Shown here: one piece after another, positions 1 to 8,729 of the stretch | Position numbering within the stretch: the first letter of the stretch is position 1 | Layout: every line of letters begins with the position of its first letter | The notes under the pieces: model-generated | Told to the model about the DNA's origin: nothing | Database searches by the model: none | The model's input: the letters and a program-made list of their open reading frames with translations, nothing else | Made by a program: the position numbers and the translations under genes | Source: Syntrophaceae bacterium | Lineage (GTDB): Bacteria; Desulfobacterota; Syntrophia; Syntrophales; Smithellaceae | Direction: 5' to 3' | NCBI GenBank assembly: GCA_009773315.1 | Contig: WRPE01000042.1 | Span: 1 to 33,780, forward strand | Length of the DNA: 33,780 nt

Positions 1-36
1 ATGAAATCAACAACAGAAAAAATGGGAGGTGTTTTT

Positions 37-1248
37 ATGAGAAAAAAGATTGTTTACGGTTTATGTTTTCTATCCATGGTCTTAATGCTGGCACTGCCTT
101 TTTATGCAGCGGCTGCGAACACCATTAAGCTTGGCGTGACGGAACCCCTTTCGGGAACATTCAAGGATATCGGCGAACGCTATCTCGATGGTGTGTTGTA
201 CGCCGTTCAAGTCATTAATGAAAGCGGCGGATTGCTCGGGAAGAAAGTTGAAGTTGTCCCGATCGATTCGGAATTGAAACCGGATGTCGCGACCCGCAAA
301 GCGCTAAGCCTGATCCTGAAAGATGACGTGAAATTCTTCTGCGGCGGCACAGGAAGCTCCGTGGGAGCGGCCATGGCCCAGCTGGCGGAAAAACAGAATG
401 TCATCATGTTCACCTATGGCATGGATGCCGCCAGCATGACCGGCGCAAAATGTAATAAGAATTTCTTCCGGCCCGGCGGAAGCACTGACGGACGCTCTTT
501 CGCTCTCGCGCAGCTGATCGCGAAAATGGGCTACAAGAGAATCGCTATCATCGTCCAGGATTATTCCTTTGGGCAGGAAGCACTGGCCGCTTTCAAAAAG
601 GAGATGGCCAAGATCAGCCCCTCCACAATAATCGTAGCAGAGCTCTATCACCCCGCCGGCACAAAGGATTACGCCCCCTATATCAGTCAGATCATTGCGG
701 CCAAACCGGATGCCATCTTCACGCCCAACTGGGGCAATGACCTCACGTTGCTTCTCAAACAGGGACGTCCCATGGGAATGAAACAGAAAGTGTTTTCTTA
801 CTACATCAATGACGAAGTCACCATCCAGGCGTTGGGCGATGACAGTATCATGATCGGCAACATGGGCGCGGAAATCTACACCCTTTCCATTCCCACAAAG
901 AAGAATGAAGAATTTGTAGCCAAATTCCACAAGGACAAGGGATATTACCCGACCTGGCTGCGAGGCAAGGCATACATGGGCACCATGTTCTGGGCCGAAG
1001 CAGTTAAAAAAGCCGGGACAACGGATGTAGCCGCTGTCATCAAGGCCTGGGAAGGCCTCACCTATGATGGTCCGGCCGGCCTTTGGACCATGCGCGCCTG
1101 CGATCATCAGGCACAGGTGCCCTATTGGTACACTGAAATCGTGGCAGAGAACAAATATTTCAAGCATGCTTTCGAGGCGCCAAGGGGCATGGTCGCCGCA
1201 AAGTCTGTGGAAGTGCCGTGTGCAGAAACAGGCTGCAAAATGCAGTAA
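37..1248 (+). CDS. ABC transporter solute-binding protein (LivK/amide-binding type)
   Basis: Periplasmic receptor of an ABC importer, type 1 periplasmic-binding fold as in branched-chain amino-acid and amide binders. The protein is 403 residues. It opens with a basic n-region (MRKK), a hydrophobic core and an AAA-type cleavage region, i.e. a Sec signal peptide ending near residue 27. The mature part starts with the family pattern IKLGVTEPLSG and has the DG-x-YA-x-Q segment after it. The ATG at 37 is preferred over the in-frame ATG at base 1 because GGGAGGT lies at 24-30, six bases upstream, and because it puts the signal peptide at the N-terminus. The C-terminus carries a C-x4-C pair. Permease and ATPase genes are not in the window and would have to lie to the left or elsewhere. 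The ligand cannot be told from sequence; a carboxylate, amide or amino acid is the family expectation. Confidence 0.85.
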   Translation: MRKKIVYGLCFLSMVLMLALPFYAAAANTIKLGVTEPLSGTFKDIGERYLDGVLYAVQVINESGGLLGKKVEVVPIDSELKPDVATRKALSLILKDDVKFFCGGTGSSVGAAMAQLAEKQNVIMFTYGMDAASMTGAKCNKNFFRPGGSTDGRSFALAQLIAKMGYKRIAIIVQDYSFGQEALAAFKKEMAKISPSTIIVAELYHPAGTKDYAPYISQIIAAKPDAIFTPNWGNDLTLLLKQGRPMGMKQKVFSYYINDEVTIQALGDDSIMIGNMGAEIYTLSIPTKKNEEFVAKFHKDKGYYPTWLRGKAYMGTMFWAEAVKKAGTTDVAAVIKAWEGLTYDGPAGLWTMRACDHQAQVPYWYTEIVAENKYFKHAFEAPRGMVAAKSVEVPCAETGCKMQ

Positions 1249-1277
1249 TATCAAAACCGTTTTGCCTTCGGATAGTT

Positions 1278-1315
1278 GATGCATCCCGGAATGCTTTATA
1301 ATTCCGGGATGCATC
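1278..1315. terminator. Perfect 15-bp inverted repeat between solute-binding protein and SDR
   Basis: Bases 1278-1292 and 1301-1315 are exact reverse complements separated by an 8-base loop. It starts 29 bases after the stop codon of the solute-binding protein. There is no U-run directly after the stem, only a loose T-rich stretch further on, so it could be a terminator, an mRNA-stabilising hairpin or a processing site. It suggests the short-chain dehydrogenase downstream is not simply cotranscribed. Confidence 0.55.
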
Positions 1316-1394
1316 GGTAATTTTGATGTTTTAGAGTAACAATTACCTTTTCCCATAAAAATGATAGATGGCGGAACGCAGACCAGGAGGATGC

Positions 1395-2156
1395 ATGAGA
1401 CTTAAAGATAAAGTGGCAATTGTTACGGGTGCCAGCAAGGGCATTGGCAAGGCCATTGCTATAGCGTATGCAAAAGAAGGAGCTACCGTCGTTTTGGCAA
1501 GCCGCTCTATTGATCTTTTGGAACGTATCGCAAAAGATATCAAGGCGGACGGCGGAGAGGCCATGGCCCTGCCTCTGGATGTGCGAAATCCGGAAAGCGT
1601 TAATGACGTGATTGAAGAAACCGTGAAGAAATACGGCCATCTCGACATTTTGGTCAACAATGCCGGGGTATCCATGGCCCACCCTTCGGAAAGTCTTTCC
1701 GCAAAAGATTGGAAAAATGCCCTGGAAACTGATCTTTATGGTGTTTTTTACGGATGCCAGGCCGCAGCGCGGGTCATGATTCCCCATGGCGGCGGCTGCA
1801 TCATCAACGTCACTTCCATGTACGGTATCGTGGCGGCACCCGAACGTCTGGCCTATTGCGCCAGTAAGGCGGCGGCAAACATGCTGACAAAAGTACTGGC
1901 TGCGGAATGGGCGTCCAAAAAGATTCGTGTGAACGCCATTGCTCCCGGCTATACGCGTACGGAATTGGTGGAAGGCGTCATTGAAAAAGGCATGATTTCC
2001 CTGGCGGCAATTGAAAAGCGGACTCCCATGGGAAAAATCGGAGAAGTGGGGGATATGGTCGGTATCGCCGTATACATGGCGAGCGATGAGTCTTCATTTA
2101 TGACGGGAAGTGTCGTTAATATTGATGGCGGCTGGGTAGCTTATGGGTATTTATAG
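1395..2156 (+). CDS. Short-chain dehydrogenase/reductase (SDR, FabG-like)
   Basis: NAD(P)-dependent oxidoreductase of the classical SDR family, 253 residues, the usual length. Visible motifs in order: cofactor-binding TGASKGIG near residue 12, NNAG near residue 90, catalytic Ser in INVTS, catalytic Y-x3-K in YCASK near residue 155, and the C-terminal NIDGGW segment. The ATG at 1395 is chosen over the upstream in-frame ATG at 1368 because AGGAGG lies at 1385-1390 and the domain starts directly ([11 protein letters not shown]). The substrate is unknown; members of this group reduce 3-oxoacyl thioesters or oxidise alcohols and hydroxyacyl-CoAs. The beta-oxidation fusion gene 1 kb downstream makes an acyl-CoA related role possible but this is only context. 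Its last 16 bases overlap the end of the convergent gene on the minus strand. Confidence 0.9.
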   Translation: MRLKDKVAIVTGASKGIGKAIAIAYAKEGATVVLASRSIDLLERIAKDIKADGGEAMALPLDVRNPESVNDVIEETVKKYGHLDILVNNAGVSMAHPSESLSAKDWKNALETDLYGVFYGCQAAARVMIPHGGGCIINVTSMYGIVAAPERLAYCASKAAANMLTKVLAAEWASKKIRVNAIAPGYTRTELVEGVIEKGMISLAAIEKRTPMGKIGEVGDMVGIAVYMASDESSFMTGSVVNIDGGWVAYGYL

Positions 2157-2923
2157 TTCAATTCAAACGCAGGTTCTGAAACTAACGACTGAAGCAATGC
2201 CATCGCGCCTTTTTCCTGTGAGGGTTCGCCGCTGATCGCCAGCCAGACACTGCCTTCCGCGCCGGCTACGCCGCCTGCTGCAACCAGTTGCGCTTTTGCC
2301 CCCGTCAGCAAGGTAATGGCCTCGAGCTCCGTTATGACTTCACCGGGGACAGGCAGCAGTCTTGGACCATGCGCGCCCGGCTCATTGATTTTTGCCGCAA
2401 GTTCATCCAGATTGCCGAAAACGCGTTTTTCCAGACCAACTGGAATGATCAGTCGCACGCGCCGGCCGTAATACGCAGGAAGTGAAACACCAATGGTTCC
2501 CGCCTGCGGATGGCCGATCAAAATCGCCGCCCGCCTTGTCTCTAGATCAACAGCATTAGCGCCTTTTAAAATTACGTCGCCTTCCTTCAAATCAGAAACA
2601 ATATCAAAAATGGTTTTGCCTTTTTGCCAGACGCCGTCTTTAATCACCACGTCTCCGGGAAAACCGCTTTCATCGGGAAGCCGTCCGTCTTCCTTTTTCG
2701 GCCGGGCCGGCGGCAAAACAATGCCGCGAAAAAAACGACCCCGCTGGAAAACCGCGGGCTGTCCGATGGCTGCGAGCAGTTCTTCTGCCACATAACCATT
2801 CGTCGTTCCGGCAATGACCACAACGGTTCCAGCTTTCAGCGCGGTGAGTACTGCGGGATGTTTGGCCATAGCCTTGCCGATCAGCCGCTTTCCGGCAGCC
2901 GGCGTCAGTGACAATTGTTTCAT
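2141..2923 (-). CDS. Conserved protein of unknown function (260 aa)
   Basis: I do not recognise a named family. The protein is soluble, without signal peptide or membrane segment. It is Gly/Ala/Val rich with alternating beta-strand-like and helical stretches: [17 protein letters not shown] near residues 33-49, a Pro-rich loop (VLPPARP), [12 protein letters not shown] near 115-126, [11 protein letters not shown] near 135-145 and [12 protein letters not shown] near 157-168. The GANAVD and Gly-rich loops recall nucleotide- or CoA-binding Rossmann/ISOCOT-type folds, but that is an impression, not a match. The start ATG at 2923 has an AGAGGA ribosome site about nine bases upstream. The gene is convergent with and overlaps the SDR by 16 bases. 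Real coding is supported by length, absence of a competing ORF on the other strand and normal codon use. Confidence 0.75.
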   Translation of the reverse strand: MKQLSLTPAAGKRLIGKAMAKHPAVLTALKAGTVVVIAGTTNGYVAEELLAAIGQPAVFQRGRFFRGIVLPPARPKKEDGRLPDESGFPGDVVIKDGVWQKGKTIFDIVSDLKEGDVILKGANAVDLETRRAAILIGHPQAGTIGVSLPAYYGRRVRLIIPVGLEKRVFGNLDELAAKINEPGAHGPRLLPVPGEVITELEAITLLTGAKAQLVAAGGVAGAEGSVWLAISGEPSQEKGAMALLQSLVSEPAFELNYKYP

Positions 2924-2939
2924 GGATGATGTCCTCTCT

Positions 2940-3056
2940 TTATTCTTTATCAGGCATGGTATTTTTATCCGGCAAGTAGTCTTCCCTTACCGGGGAAAAC
3001 ACCTCCACAGCGACGGAGTCTTCGATGATTTCCGCACGGTGCTCAACACCTGCAGC
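2940..3056 (-). pseudogene. Cupin-like C-terminal fragment (gene remnant)
   Basis: The last 38 codons of a minus-strand reading frame ending at 2940 encode a stretch with the typical end of small cupin proteins: GVEHRAEIIEDSVAVEVF followed by SPVREDYL. In intact cupins this corresponds to the strand carrying the last metal-binding His and the conserved FSPxRED tail. Upstream in this frame the sequence loses all cupin character and then runs antisense through the start of the next gene at 3211, and no ribosome site is visible, so only a C-terminal piece appears to survive. It could alternatively be a very short free-standing protein. Assigned from motif resemblance only. Confidence 0.4.
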
Positions 3057-3210
3057 CTTTTTTTCAAAGTATCTTATTTCCTTAAACTTATCAAGACTGT
3101 ATTGTGAAAAATCCGCTTGAATAAAGGCTATTGCATCTTGACAAATGGCCGGCAACGTGCCATCCCTTTTCAAAAAATTGTACAAAATTAAAGATAAAGG
3201 AGCTTGACTT

Positions 3211-5295
3211 ATGGCAGAAATCGTCGCGTTTTCCAAAGAAGGCAACATTGGTTTGATTACCGTTAATAACCCCCCGGTCAACGCCCTGTCGCAGGCCGTT
3301 CGCGACGGCATTAAGGCGAGTATTGAAAAGGGCATTGCCGATAAAGACGTTGCGGCCATGATTATCATTTGTGATGGCCGCACCTTTATTGCGGGTGCGG
3401 ACATCCGCGAATTCGGGAAGCCGCCCATGGAACCTCATTTACCGGACGTCTGCCATTTTATCGAAGATTCCCCCAAACCGGTCATCGCGGCAATTCATGG
3501 AACAGCGCTGGGCGGTGGCCTGGAAATTCCGCTCAGTTGCCATTTCCGAATCGCGCTTTCAAGCGCGAAAGTGGGACTTCCGGAAGTCAAACTGGGGCTA
3601 TTACCCGGTGCCGGCGGCACGCAGCGTTTGCCGCGCGTGGCAGGCGTCCAGGCGGCTCTCGAAATGATCACCTCCGGTACGCCGGTTGCCGCGGCCAAAG
3701 CCAAAGCCATGGGCATTCTCGATGAAATCGTCGATGGCGATCTGAAAGCGGCGGCCTTGCTATTTGCCAAAAAGGTTGTCGACGAGAAACGGGCGATCCG
3801 TAAAGTAAGCTCGCTTGAGGCAAAAGCTGATTCTCCCACCGTTTTCGATGATTTTGCCAAAAGCATTTCCCGCAAGTCGCGCGGCTTTATCGCGCCATTC
3901 AAGTGCATTGAAGCCGTTAAGGCCGCTACGGAATTACCTTTCCCGGAAGGCATGAAGCGCGAGCGCGCCATATTTACGGAATTACAGGCATCCGATCAAT
4001 CCAAGGCCCAGCGTCACGTCTTTTTTGCCGAGCGCGAAGTCGTCCGCATTCCGGGACTGCCCGATGACCAGCCGACTCGTGAAATCAAATCCGTCGGTAT
4101 TCTGGGCGCGGGTACGATGGGCGGCGGCATCGCCATGTGCTTTGCCAATGCCGGGATTCCGGTGATGCTGCTCGACGTCAAGCAAGAATTTATCGACAAA
4201 GGCATGGTCGTAATCAAAAAGAATTACGCCAACACCGTGGCCAAAGGTTCTCTCAAGCAGGAGGTTATGGACAAACGCTTATCGCTCATTCAACCGACGC
4301 TGGCTTATGAAGATTTAAAAAATGTCGATCTCGTGATCGAGGCAGTCTTTGAAGATATGGCGATTAAAAAAGAAGTGTTCACCAAACTTGACGCCGTGTG
4401 TAAACCGGGCGCGATTCTCGCGTCGAACACATCTTATCTGAACGTCGACGACATTGCGGCCATTACCAAGAGACCGCAGGATGTCATGGGCATGCATTTC
4501 TTCAGCCCCGCCAACGTCATGCGGCTTCTGGAGAATGTGCGCGGCGCGAAAACCTCACCGGATGTTTACGCCACGGCCATGAAAGTGGGCAAAACCATCG
4601 GCAAAGTACCCGTGCTGGTGGGCGTCTGCGACGGTTTTGTCGGCAACCGGATGCTCGCCAAAAGGACTCGCGAATGCGGATTCATGCTGGAAGAAGGCGC
4701 ACTACCCTGGCAGATCGATAAAGTCATTTACAATTTCGGTTTCCCGATGGGACCTTACGCAATGGGCGACATGGCGGGTCTCGATGTCGGCTGGCGCAAC
4801 CGCAAGGCCAAGTACGATTCGCTCACGCCGCGTGAAAAAGCGAATACGATTCTCGACAAGATCTGTGAGATGGGACGATTCGGTCAGAAGACCGGATCCG
4901 GTTTCTATAAATATGACGAAAAGCGAAACGCGACACCGGACCCCATGATTGAAGAACTCATCATCAAGCATTCGCAGGATGCCGGCATTAAACGGCGCGT
5001 CATTACCGATCAGGAAATCATTGAACGCGCGATTTACGCCATGATCAACGAAGGCGCAAAGATTCTGGAAGAAGGCATCGCCGCAAGACCATTGGATATT
5101 GATGTTGTGTGGCTCTATGGTTACGGATTTCCGATCTACCTGGGCGGGCCGATGTTCTATGCCGATACGGTCGGAGTGAAGAAAGTGTATGACGCCATTC
5201 TGAAATACAAAGATATGGTCGGTGCCGAATACTGGACGCCTTCGCCGCTTCTGGAAAAACTGGCAAAAGAAGGAAAAGGATTTTATTCTAAATAA
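3211..5295 (+). CDS. Bifunctional enoyl-CoA hydratase / 3-hydroxyacyl-CoA dehydrogenase
   Basis: Fusion enzyme of beta-oxidation: hydrates trans-2-enoyl-CoA and oxidises the 3-hydroxyacyl-CoA with NAD. It is 694 residues, the size of FadJ/FadB alpha subunits and the peroxisomal bifunctional enzyme. The N-terminal crotonase domain (about 1-190) has the oxyanion-hole segments FIAGADIREF and ALGGGLE and both catalytic glutamates, E105 and E125, with the usual 20-residue spacing. The dehydrogenase part starts near 293 with the dinucleotide-binding GILGAGTMGGG, has the catalytic His-Glu pair H429 and E441 with the usual 12-residue spacing, and a duplicated C-terminal dimerisation domain. AAAGGAG lies just upstream of the ATG. 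No thiolase gene is adjacent, so it is a single transcription unit here, closed by the terminator at 5301. In a syntroph it would act in fatty-acid or crotonate turnover, possibly in either direction (inference). Confidence 0.93.
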   Translation: MAEIVAFSKEGNIGLITVNNPPVNALSQAVRDGIKASIEKGIADKDVAAMIIICDGRTFIAGADIREFGKPPMEPHLPDVCHFIEDSPKPVIAAIHGTALGGGLEIPLSCHFRIALSSAKVGLPEVKLGLLPGAGGTQRLPRVAGVQAALEMITSGTPVAAAKAKAMGILDEIVDGDLKAAALLFAKKVVDEKRAIRKVSSLEAKADSPTVFDDFAKSISRKSRGFIAPFKCIEAVKAATELPFPEGMKRERAIFTELQASDQSKAQRHVFFAEREVVRIPGLPDDQPTREIKSVGILGAGTMGGGIAMCFANAGIPVMLLDVKQEFIDKGMVVIKKNYANTVAKGSLKQEVMDKRLSLIQPTLAYEDLKNVDLVIEAVFEDMAIKKEVFTKLDAVCKPGAILASNTSYLNVDDIAAITKRPQDVMGMHFFSPANVMRLLENVRGAKTSPDVYATAMKVGKTIGKVPVLVGVCDGFVGNRMLAKRTRECGFMLEEGALPWQIDKVIYNFGFPMGPYAMGDMAGLDVGWRNRKAKYDSLTPREKANTILDKICEMGRFGQKTGSGFYKYDEKRNATPDPMIEELIIKHSQDAGIKRRVITDQEIIERAIYAMINEGAKILEEGIAARPLDIDVVWLYGYGFPIYLGGPMFYADTVGVKKVYDAILKYKDMVGAEYWTPSPLLEKLAKEGKGFYSK

Positions 5296-5300
5296 TCTTA

Positions 5301-5346
5301 AAAAACCCCGGTGGACATTTTCCACTGTCCGCCGGGGTTTTTCTTT
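5301..5346. terminator. Strong bidirectional rho-independent terminator
   Basis: A GC-rich stem (CCCCGGTGGACA paired with TGTCCGCCGGGG, one G-T pair) is flanked by an A-run on the left and a T-run on the right. It can therefore terminate the fusion gene ending at 5295 and also transcription coming from the minus-strand RNase D-like gene. A separate perfect 16-bp palindrome (TCCCGCTTAAGCGGGA) follows at 5350-5365. Confidence 0.85.
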
Positions 5347-5401
5347 TAATCCCGCTTAAGCGGGACGAACGTTAATTCTCCGCAGCGAGTCACCTCATCA
5401 G

Positions 5402-6268
5402 TCAGGTCAATGGAGGGTTCCCTCTTCCCAATTGGAGAATTTTTTCAATATCATTTCCATAGCGTCTGTATTTTTCAGGCGATAAAATATCTTGGAGACT
5501 GTCCCTTTTTTGCACCAGTTCGGCCAGCGTGTCATCCGGCAGAAACATGAACACCGCACAGTTGGCTTCTTTGGCCTGCTCAAAGCGCCAGAGATAGAGC
5601 TTTTTGATCAGTTCTTTTTGCTCGCGTGCCAGCGCATAATATCCTTTTATTTTCGAGTAGCCGCGCCTGTCGAATGTTCTTTCCTGCCAGCTGGCGGTGG
5701 CAATTCTTGCAAAAGCTTCCGTAGCCGAGCTCTCCAGCCCTTTTTCACGTAAGTCGGCTTGTTGCTTTTCATAAAGCGCGGGCAACAGGGTCACATCCTG
5801 AACGGCATATTCCAATTGCTCATTCGTCAGCGGGCGATGATCCCAGCGTGAACGTTGCATCTTTTTGCTTTTCTTCAGATCCATGCCAAGGAATTCCTTA
5901 ATCATTTTATCCAGAGAGAGCTGCCTGAAGCCCAGCAGCATCGCCGCCCGGTGCGTATCAAAAATGTTTTGAAATTCAAATCCATAGTCTCTTTTAAGCA
6001 GGCGGATATCGTTATCCGCCGCATGGAGAATTTTTACAACGGATTTGCTTTTAAAGGGTCTGGCCAAAAATGATAAATCCAGATCAGCCGTTGCATCAAC
6101 AACATAGGTAGTTGTCGGGGCGTAAATTTGGATCAAACAGAGTTTTTCCCTAAAATACCGGAATGAATCATATTCCGTATCAATGCCTAATATCGAAGCC
6201 TGACGCAAATGTTCGGCGGCGCGCCGAGCAGCTTCGGGTGTGTTTACCAGTAGCCAATTTGTATTCAT
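5402..6268 (-). CDS. rnd: RNase D-like 3'-5' exonuclease (DEDDy family)
   Basis: Exoribonuclease expected to trim 3' ends of tRNA precursors and other small RNAs. The DEDDy signature is intact: DTE in LGIDTEYDSF (ExoI), the AADNDIRLL segment (ExoII), and Y-x3-D in YAVQDV (ExoIII). The linker KKMQRSRWDHRPLTNEQLEYA is typical of RNase D. The C-terminal ~90 residues are helical and could be one HRDC-like domain, but the protein (288 aa from the ATG) is shorter than E. coli RNase D (about 375 aa), which has two HRDC domains. The ATG at 6268 is used; an in-frame TTG lies nine bases upstream at 6277 and neither has a clear ribosome site. Single gene, convergent with the fusion gene across the shared terminator and divergent from the lipoprotein gene. 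Confidence 0.85.
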   Translation of the reverse strand: MNTNWLLVNTPEAARRAAEHLRQASILGIDTEYDSFRYFREKLCLIQIYAPTTTYVVDATADLDLSFLARPFKSKSVVKILHAADNDIRLLKRDYGFEFQNIFDTHRAAMLLGFRQLSLDKMIKEFLGMDLKKSKKMQRSRWDHRPLTNEQLEYAVQDVTLLPALYEKQQADLREKGLESSATEAFARIATASWQERTFDRRGYSKIKGYYALAREQKELIKKLYLWRFEQAKEANCAVFMFLPDDTLAELVQKRDSLQDILSPEKYRRYGNDIEKILQLGRGNPPLT

Positions 6269-6358
6269 AGAGAGCAACTTAACCGAAACGGAAATTTAAT
6301 GCCATAAAAATGATGCATCTTTATGAAAGAAACAATATCCAATAGTAGCCTACTGGTT

Positions 6359-6374
6359 TAGTTTTATTAAACTA
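6359..6374. promoter_or_regulatory. Inverted repeat TAGTTT-N4-AAACTA upstream of the lipoprotein gene
   Basis: A perfect 6+6 dyad with a 4-base spacer lies in the AT-rich 147-bp divergent spacer between the RNase D-like gene and the lipoprotein hydrolase. A smaller dyad (AGTAG-C-CTACT) lies about ten bases to its left. Promoter-like hexamers (TTTACA followed by TACGTT) are found just downstream, so an operator role for the hydrolase gene is possible. No regulator gene is adjacent. Confidence 0.3.
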
Positions 6375-6448
6375 TTCTGCTTTACAAAATAATCTGATAT
6401 GCTACGTTTAACAAGATGATTGAAAAGAGGGGACCGTCATTACTTATC

Positions 6449-7246
6449 ATGAGAAAACAGTGGTTATTTCTGGTCATAGTCATATTTTTAGGAGGCTGTA
6501 ACATGCAAAATAAATTTCTTTATTTTCCCAATGACGAATGGCCATCCGCGCAAATGCTGGTGGCAGAGAATCTGGCATTGTGGCAGGCGACAGGTTCTGA
6601 TTACCGGGGCTTGATCGCTGCGGATAACACGCACATGCCTAATGGAACTATCGTTCTCTTTCACGGTAACGGCGGGACAGCTCTTGATAGAGGATTTTAT
6701 CTGAAGCCTCTTAGGGATCTGGGTTTCCGGGTAATTCTTGCCGAATATCCGAAATACGGAGGCCGTCCGGGAAAAGTAGGCGAAAAGCCGTTTGTCGCCG
6801 ACGCTCTGGAAACGGTTCGCCTCGCCTACAAACAATATAAAGAACCGCTTTATCTTTTGGGAGAATCGCTGGGCTGTGGCGTTGCCGCCTCTGTCGCCAA
6901 GCAAACAACTGCACCTATTGCCGGGATCATCCTCATCACGCCATGGGATACACTGGCTTTGGTCGCCAAATCTCTGTTTCCCTTCCTGCCGGTGGCCATG
7001 CTGCTGACCGACAAGTATGACAGTATCGGCAATCTGCAATCTTTTCAGAGGAACATTGCCGTGGTCGGCGCCGAGCGAGACGAGATTCTGCCTATCAAAC
7101 ACGCCTATAACTTATACGAGTCTCTGCCCGAGGGCAAAAAGCGCATATGGATAATCCGGGAGGCCGGTCATAACGACTGGCCGTTTCACGTGGACGGTTC
7201 TTTATGGAGAGAGATGACCGACTTCGTTAAGGTTGATAAACAATGA
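6449..7246 (+). CDS. Alpha/beta-hydrolase lipoprotein
   Basis: Serine hydrolase of the alpha/beta fold, probably anchored to a membrane facing the periplasm. From ATG 6449 the protein is 265 residues and begins MRKQWLFLVIVIFLGGC, a lipoprotein signal with the acylated Cys at residue 17. The family start QNKFLYFP follows directly. HGNGGTA gives the oxyanion region, GESLGCG carries the nucleophile Ser, GAERDEILP the acidic residue and EAGHNDWP the catalytic His, so the triad is complete. Substrate unknown; relatives hydrolyse esters. Start choice is uncertain: an in-frame ATG lies at 6416, and an internal ATG at 6503 has a perfect AGGAGG seven bases upstream, formed by the codons of the lipobox. 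The lipobox argues for 6449. Downstream, the IS copy begins within 40 bases of the stop. Confidence 0.82.
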   Translation: MRKQWLFLVIVIFLGGCNMQNKFLYFPNDEWPSAQMLVAENLALWQATGSDYRGLIAADNTHMPNGTIVLFHGNGGTALDRGFYLKPLRDLGFRVILAEYPKYGGRPGKVGEKPFVADALETVRLAYKQYKEPLYLLGESLGCGVAASVAKQTTAPIAGIILITPWDTLALVAKSLFPFLPVAMLLTDKYDSIGNLQSFQRNIAVVGAERDEILPIKHAYNLYESLPEGKKRIWIIREAGHNDWPFHVDGSLWREMTDFVKVDKQ

Positions 7247-7286
7247 GAACTGCCGGAGACGACATGAATTGATGATGACAACCTAG

Positions 7287-7302
7287 TTCTACTCCGACAT
7301 AT
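7287..7302 (+). repeat. Left terminal inverted repeat of the IS701-type element
   Basis: Sixteen bases (TTCTACTCCGACATAT) exactly complementary to the right end at 8730-8745. The adjacent CTAG is the presumed target duplication. Confidence 0.85.
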
Positions 7303-7314
7303 AATTAATTATGG

Positions 7315-8690
7315 TCAGATCAACATCCTCATCAGGTACAAAGCGATTTGGTGCCGGACATCGGGCAGAGAGGATTTTTGCTTCAGCGCTCTTTGCCTGT
7401 CCCGCCAGCGTTCCGAGGAACGAACGGGGCATTGTCGATCTTTCCATGATTCCAAAGCGTATGGATTCATTGGGAAAGGCTGCTTTGCATCCTTCCTATT
7501 CTCCGATACCACAGGTTCTGCTGTTCGAGTTTTTTTCCTGTATGCGCTGGAGCGTCAGATAACCGAAAGCGAGAATGACCAGCAGCACATGCCGTCGCCA
7601 GCCGGTCCAACTTCTGCCCTCATGGTGATCCAGACCCAGCTCCTCCTTCAATTGCTGGTAGCCCTGCTCGATCCAGAACCGTTCGTGAAAGAGACGAACC
7701 ATCTCCAAAGTCGGCATGTCCTGGGGCATATTGCTGAAGAAGTACCGGAGCTCATATTTACCGTCATCCTTCTTTCTTCTTTCAATGATCAGCCAGACTT
7801 CCTCATGAGCGATTCCTTTCCGATAGCCTTGAGCGGGGAATACCCTTCTGGATACCGCCTCAATCACCAGGGGTTTATCCAGACAATCTCTCCGGATCTC
7901 CAGATGCTCCCAGTCTCCTTCAGCGATACTTCCCCCCAGTTCAGAGACATTGACCGGCAAGGGATTCGTCTCGATAAGCTGCAGGGTTTTTCTCTTTCTT
8001 CCTCTTTTCTTCTCCGGGGGATCGGGTTGAACAAAAACGGGAGACTCCAGAAAAACCTGCGTATCCGCGTAAACGCCGACGACATAGCGCTCTTGCCTGT
8101 CGTCGAGCCCCCGGCGAAAATCCGTTATGTCTCCATACCAACTGTCTGCCACCACCGCCCGGTGCGGCGCCCCGTCGGCCCTCGTCTGATCAATCAGATC
8201 CAGCGCCATCTGCCACTTCGCCCGGTAATGGACATCCGCCGGCATGTAGGTCCTCTTGCGCATGTCGACACATTCCGGATCATCCGGATTATCCCACGAC
8301 TGTGGAATAAAAAGCTCCATCGCGTATGGCCAGGCGAACCCTTGACCCACGTAGGTCAAACTGACCCCAATCTGACAGTTGTCAACCTTCCCAAGAGATC
8401 CGATCGATAACCAGCACACCCTGGGGATCGGCGGTCTCCGCAAGCATCCGTCTCCTGTATTCGCCAAATGCGCCGTCACGGTCCCACTTTACCTCTGTCA
8501 GCAACCTTTGCATCCCCCTTTCCGAGGCGTGAACCTTTTCCGACATCGGCTCGACAGACTTCCTATCCCCATCCATCATCAGCCCGACGACATAACATTG
8601 CGCCAGTTCTCTGGCTTCAGCTCTCTTGATGTAAGGAGCATACAGCGCCATGTAGTCGTCTATCCCGAAAAATACGGTTTCTCTTTCCAT
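7315..8690 (-). pseudogene. IS701-family transposase, inactivated by internal deletion and frameshift
   Basis: DDE-type transposase split over reading frames. The N-terminal piece (8382-8690, start MERETVFFGIDDY) has the family segment GLMMDGDRKSVEPM and reaches VLVID, then stops. The second piece (stop at 7496) resumes in another frame with GSLGKVDNCQIGV and contains VVADSWYGD (second acidic residue) and KEELGLDHHEGRSW (the Glu). Between them the conserved stretch that normally follows VID, containing the KKG and SVGV-type motif next to the first catalytic Asp, is absent: roughly 19-20 codons plus a frame change, near 8390-8402. A third open piece (7315-7512) in another frame ends in SLPDVRHQIALYL, resembling the C-terminus of many IS701 transposases, which suggests a second frameshift near 7500. 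The copy should be unable to transpose itself. Confidence 0.8.
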
Positions 8691-8729
8691 GAAGGCTGCA
8701 TAGCACATCCTTCACAACAATGCAAGATA

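Noticed and set aside
304-1356. 350-codon open frame on the minus strand opposite the solute-binding protein
   Set aside because: Its composition (many His, Cys, Arg, no domain) is that of a shadow of the real gene, and it has no ribosome site.
7589-8410. 273-codon plus-strand frame inside the IS
   Set aside because: Antisense of the transposase; the minus-strand product has clear transposase motifs.
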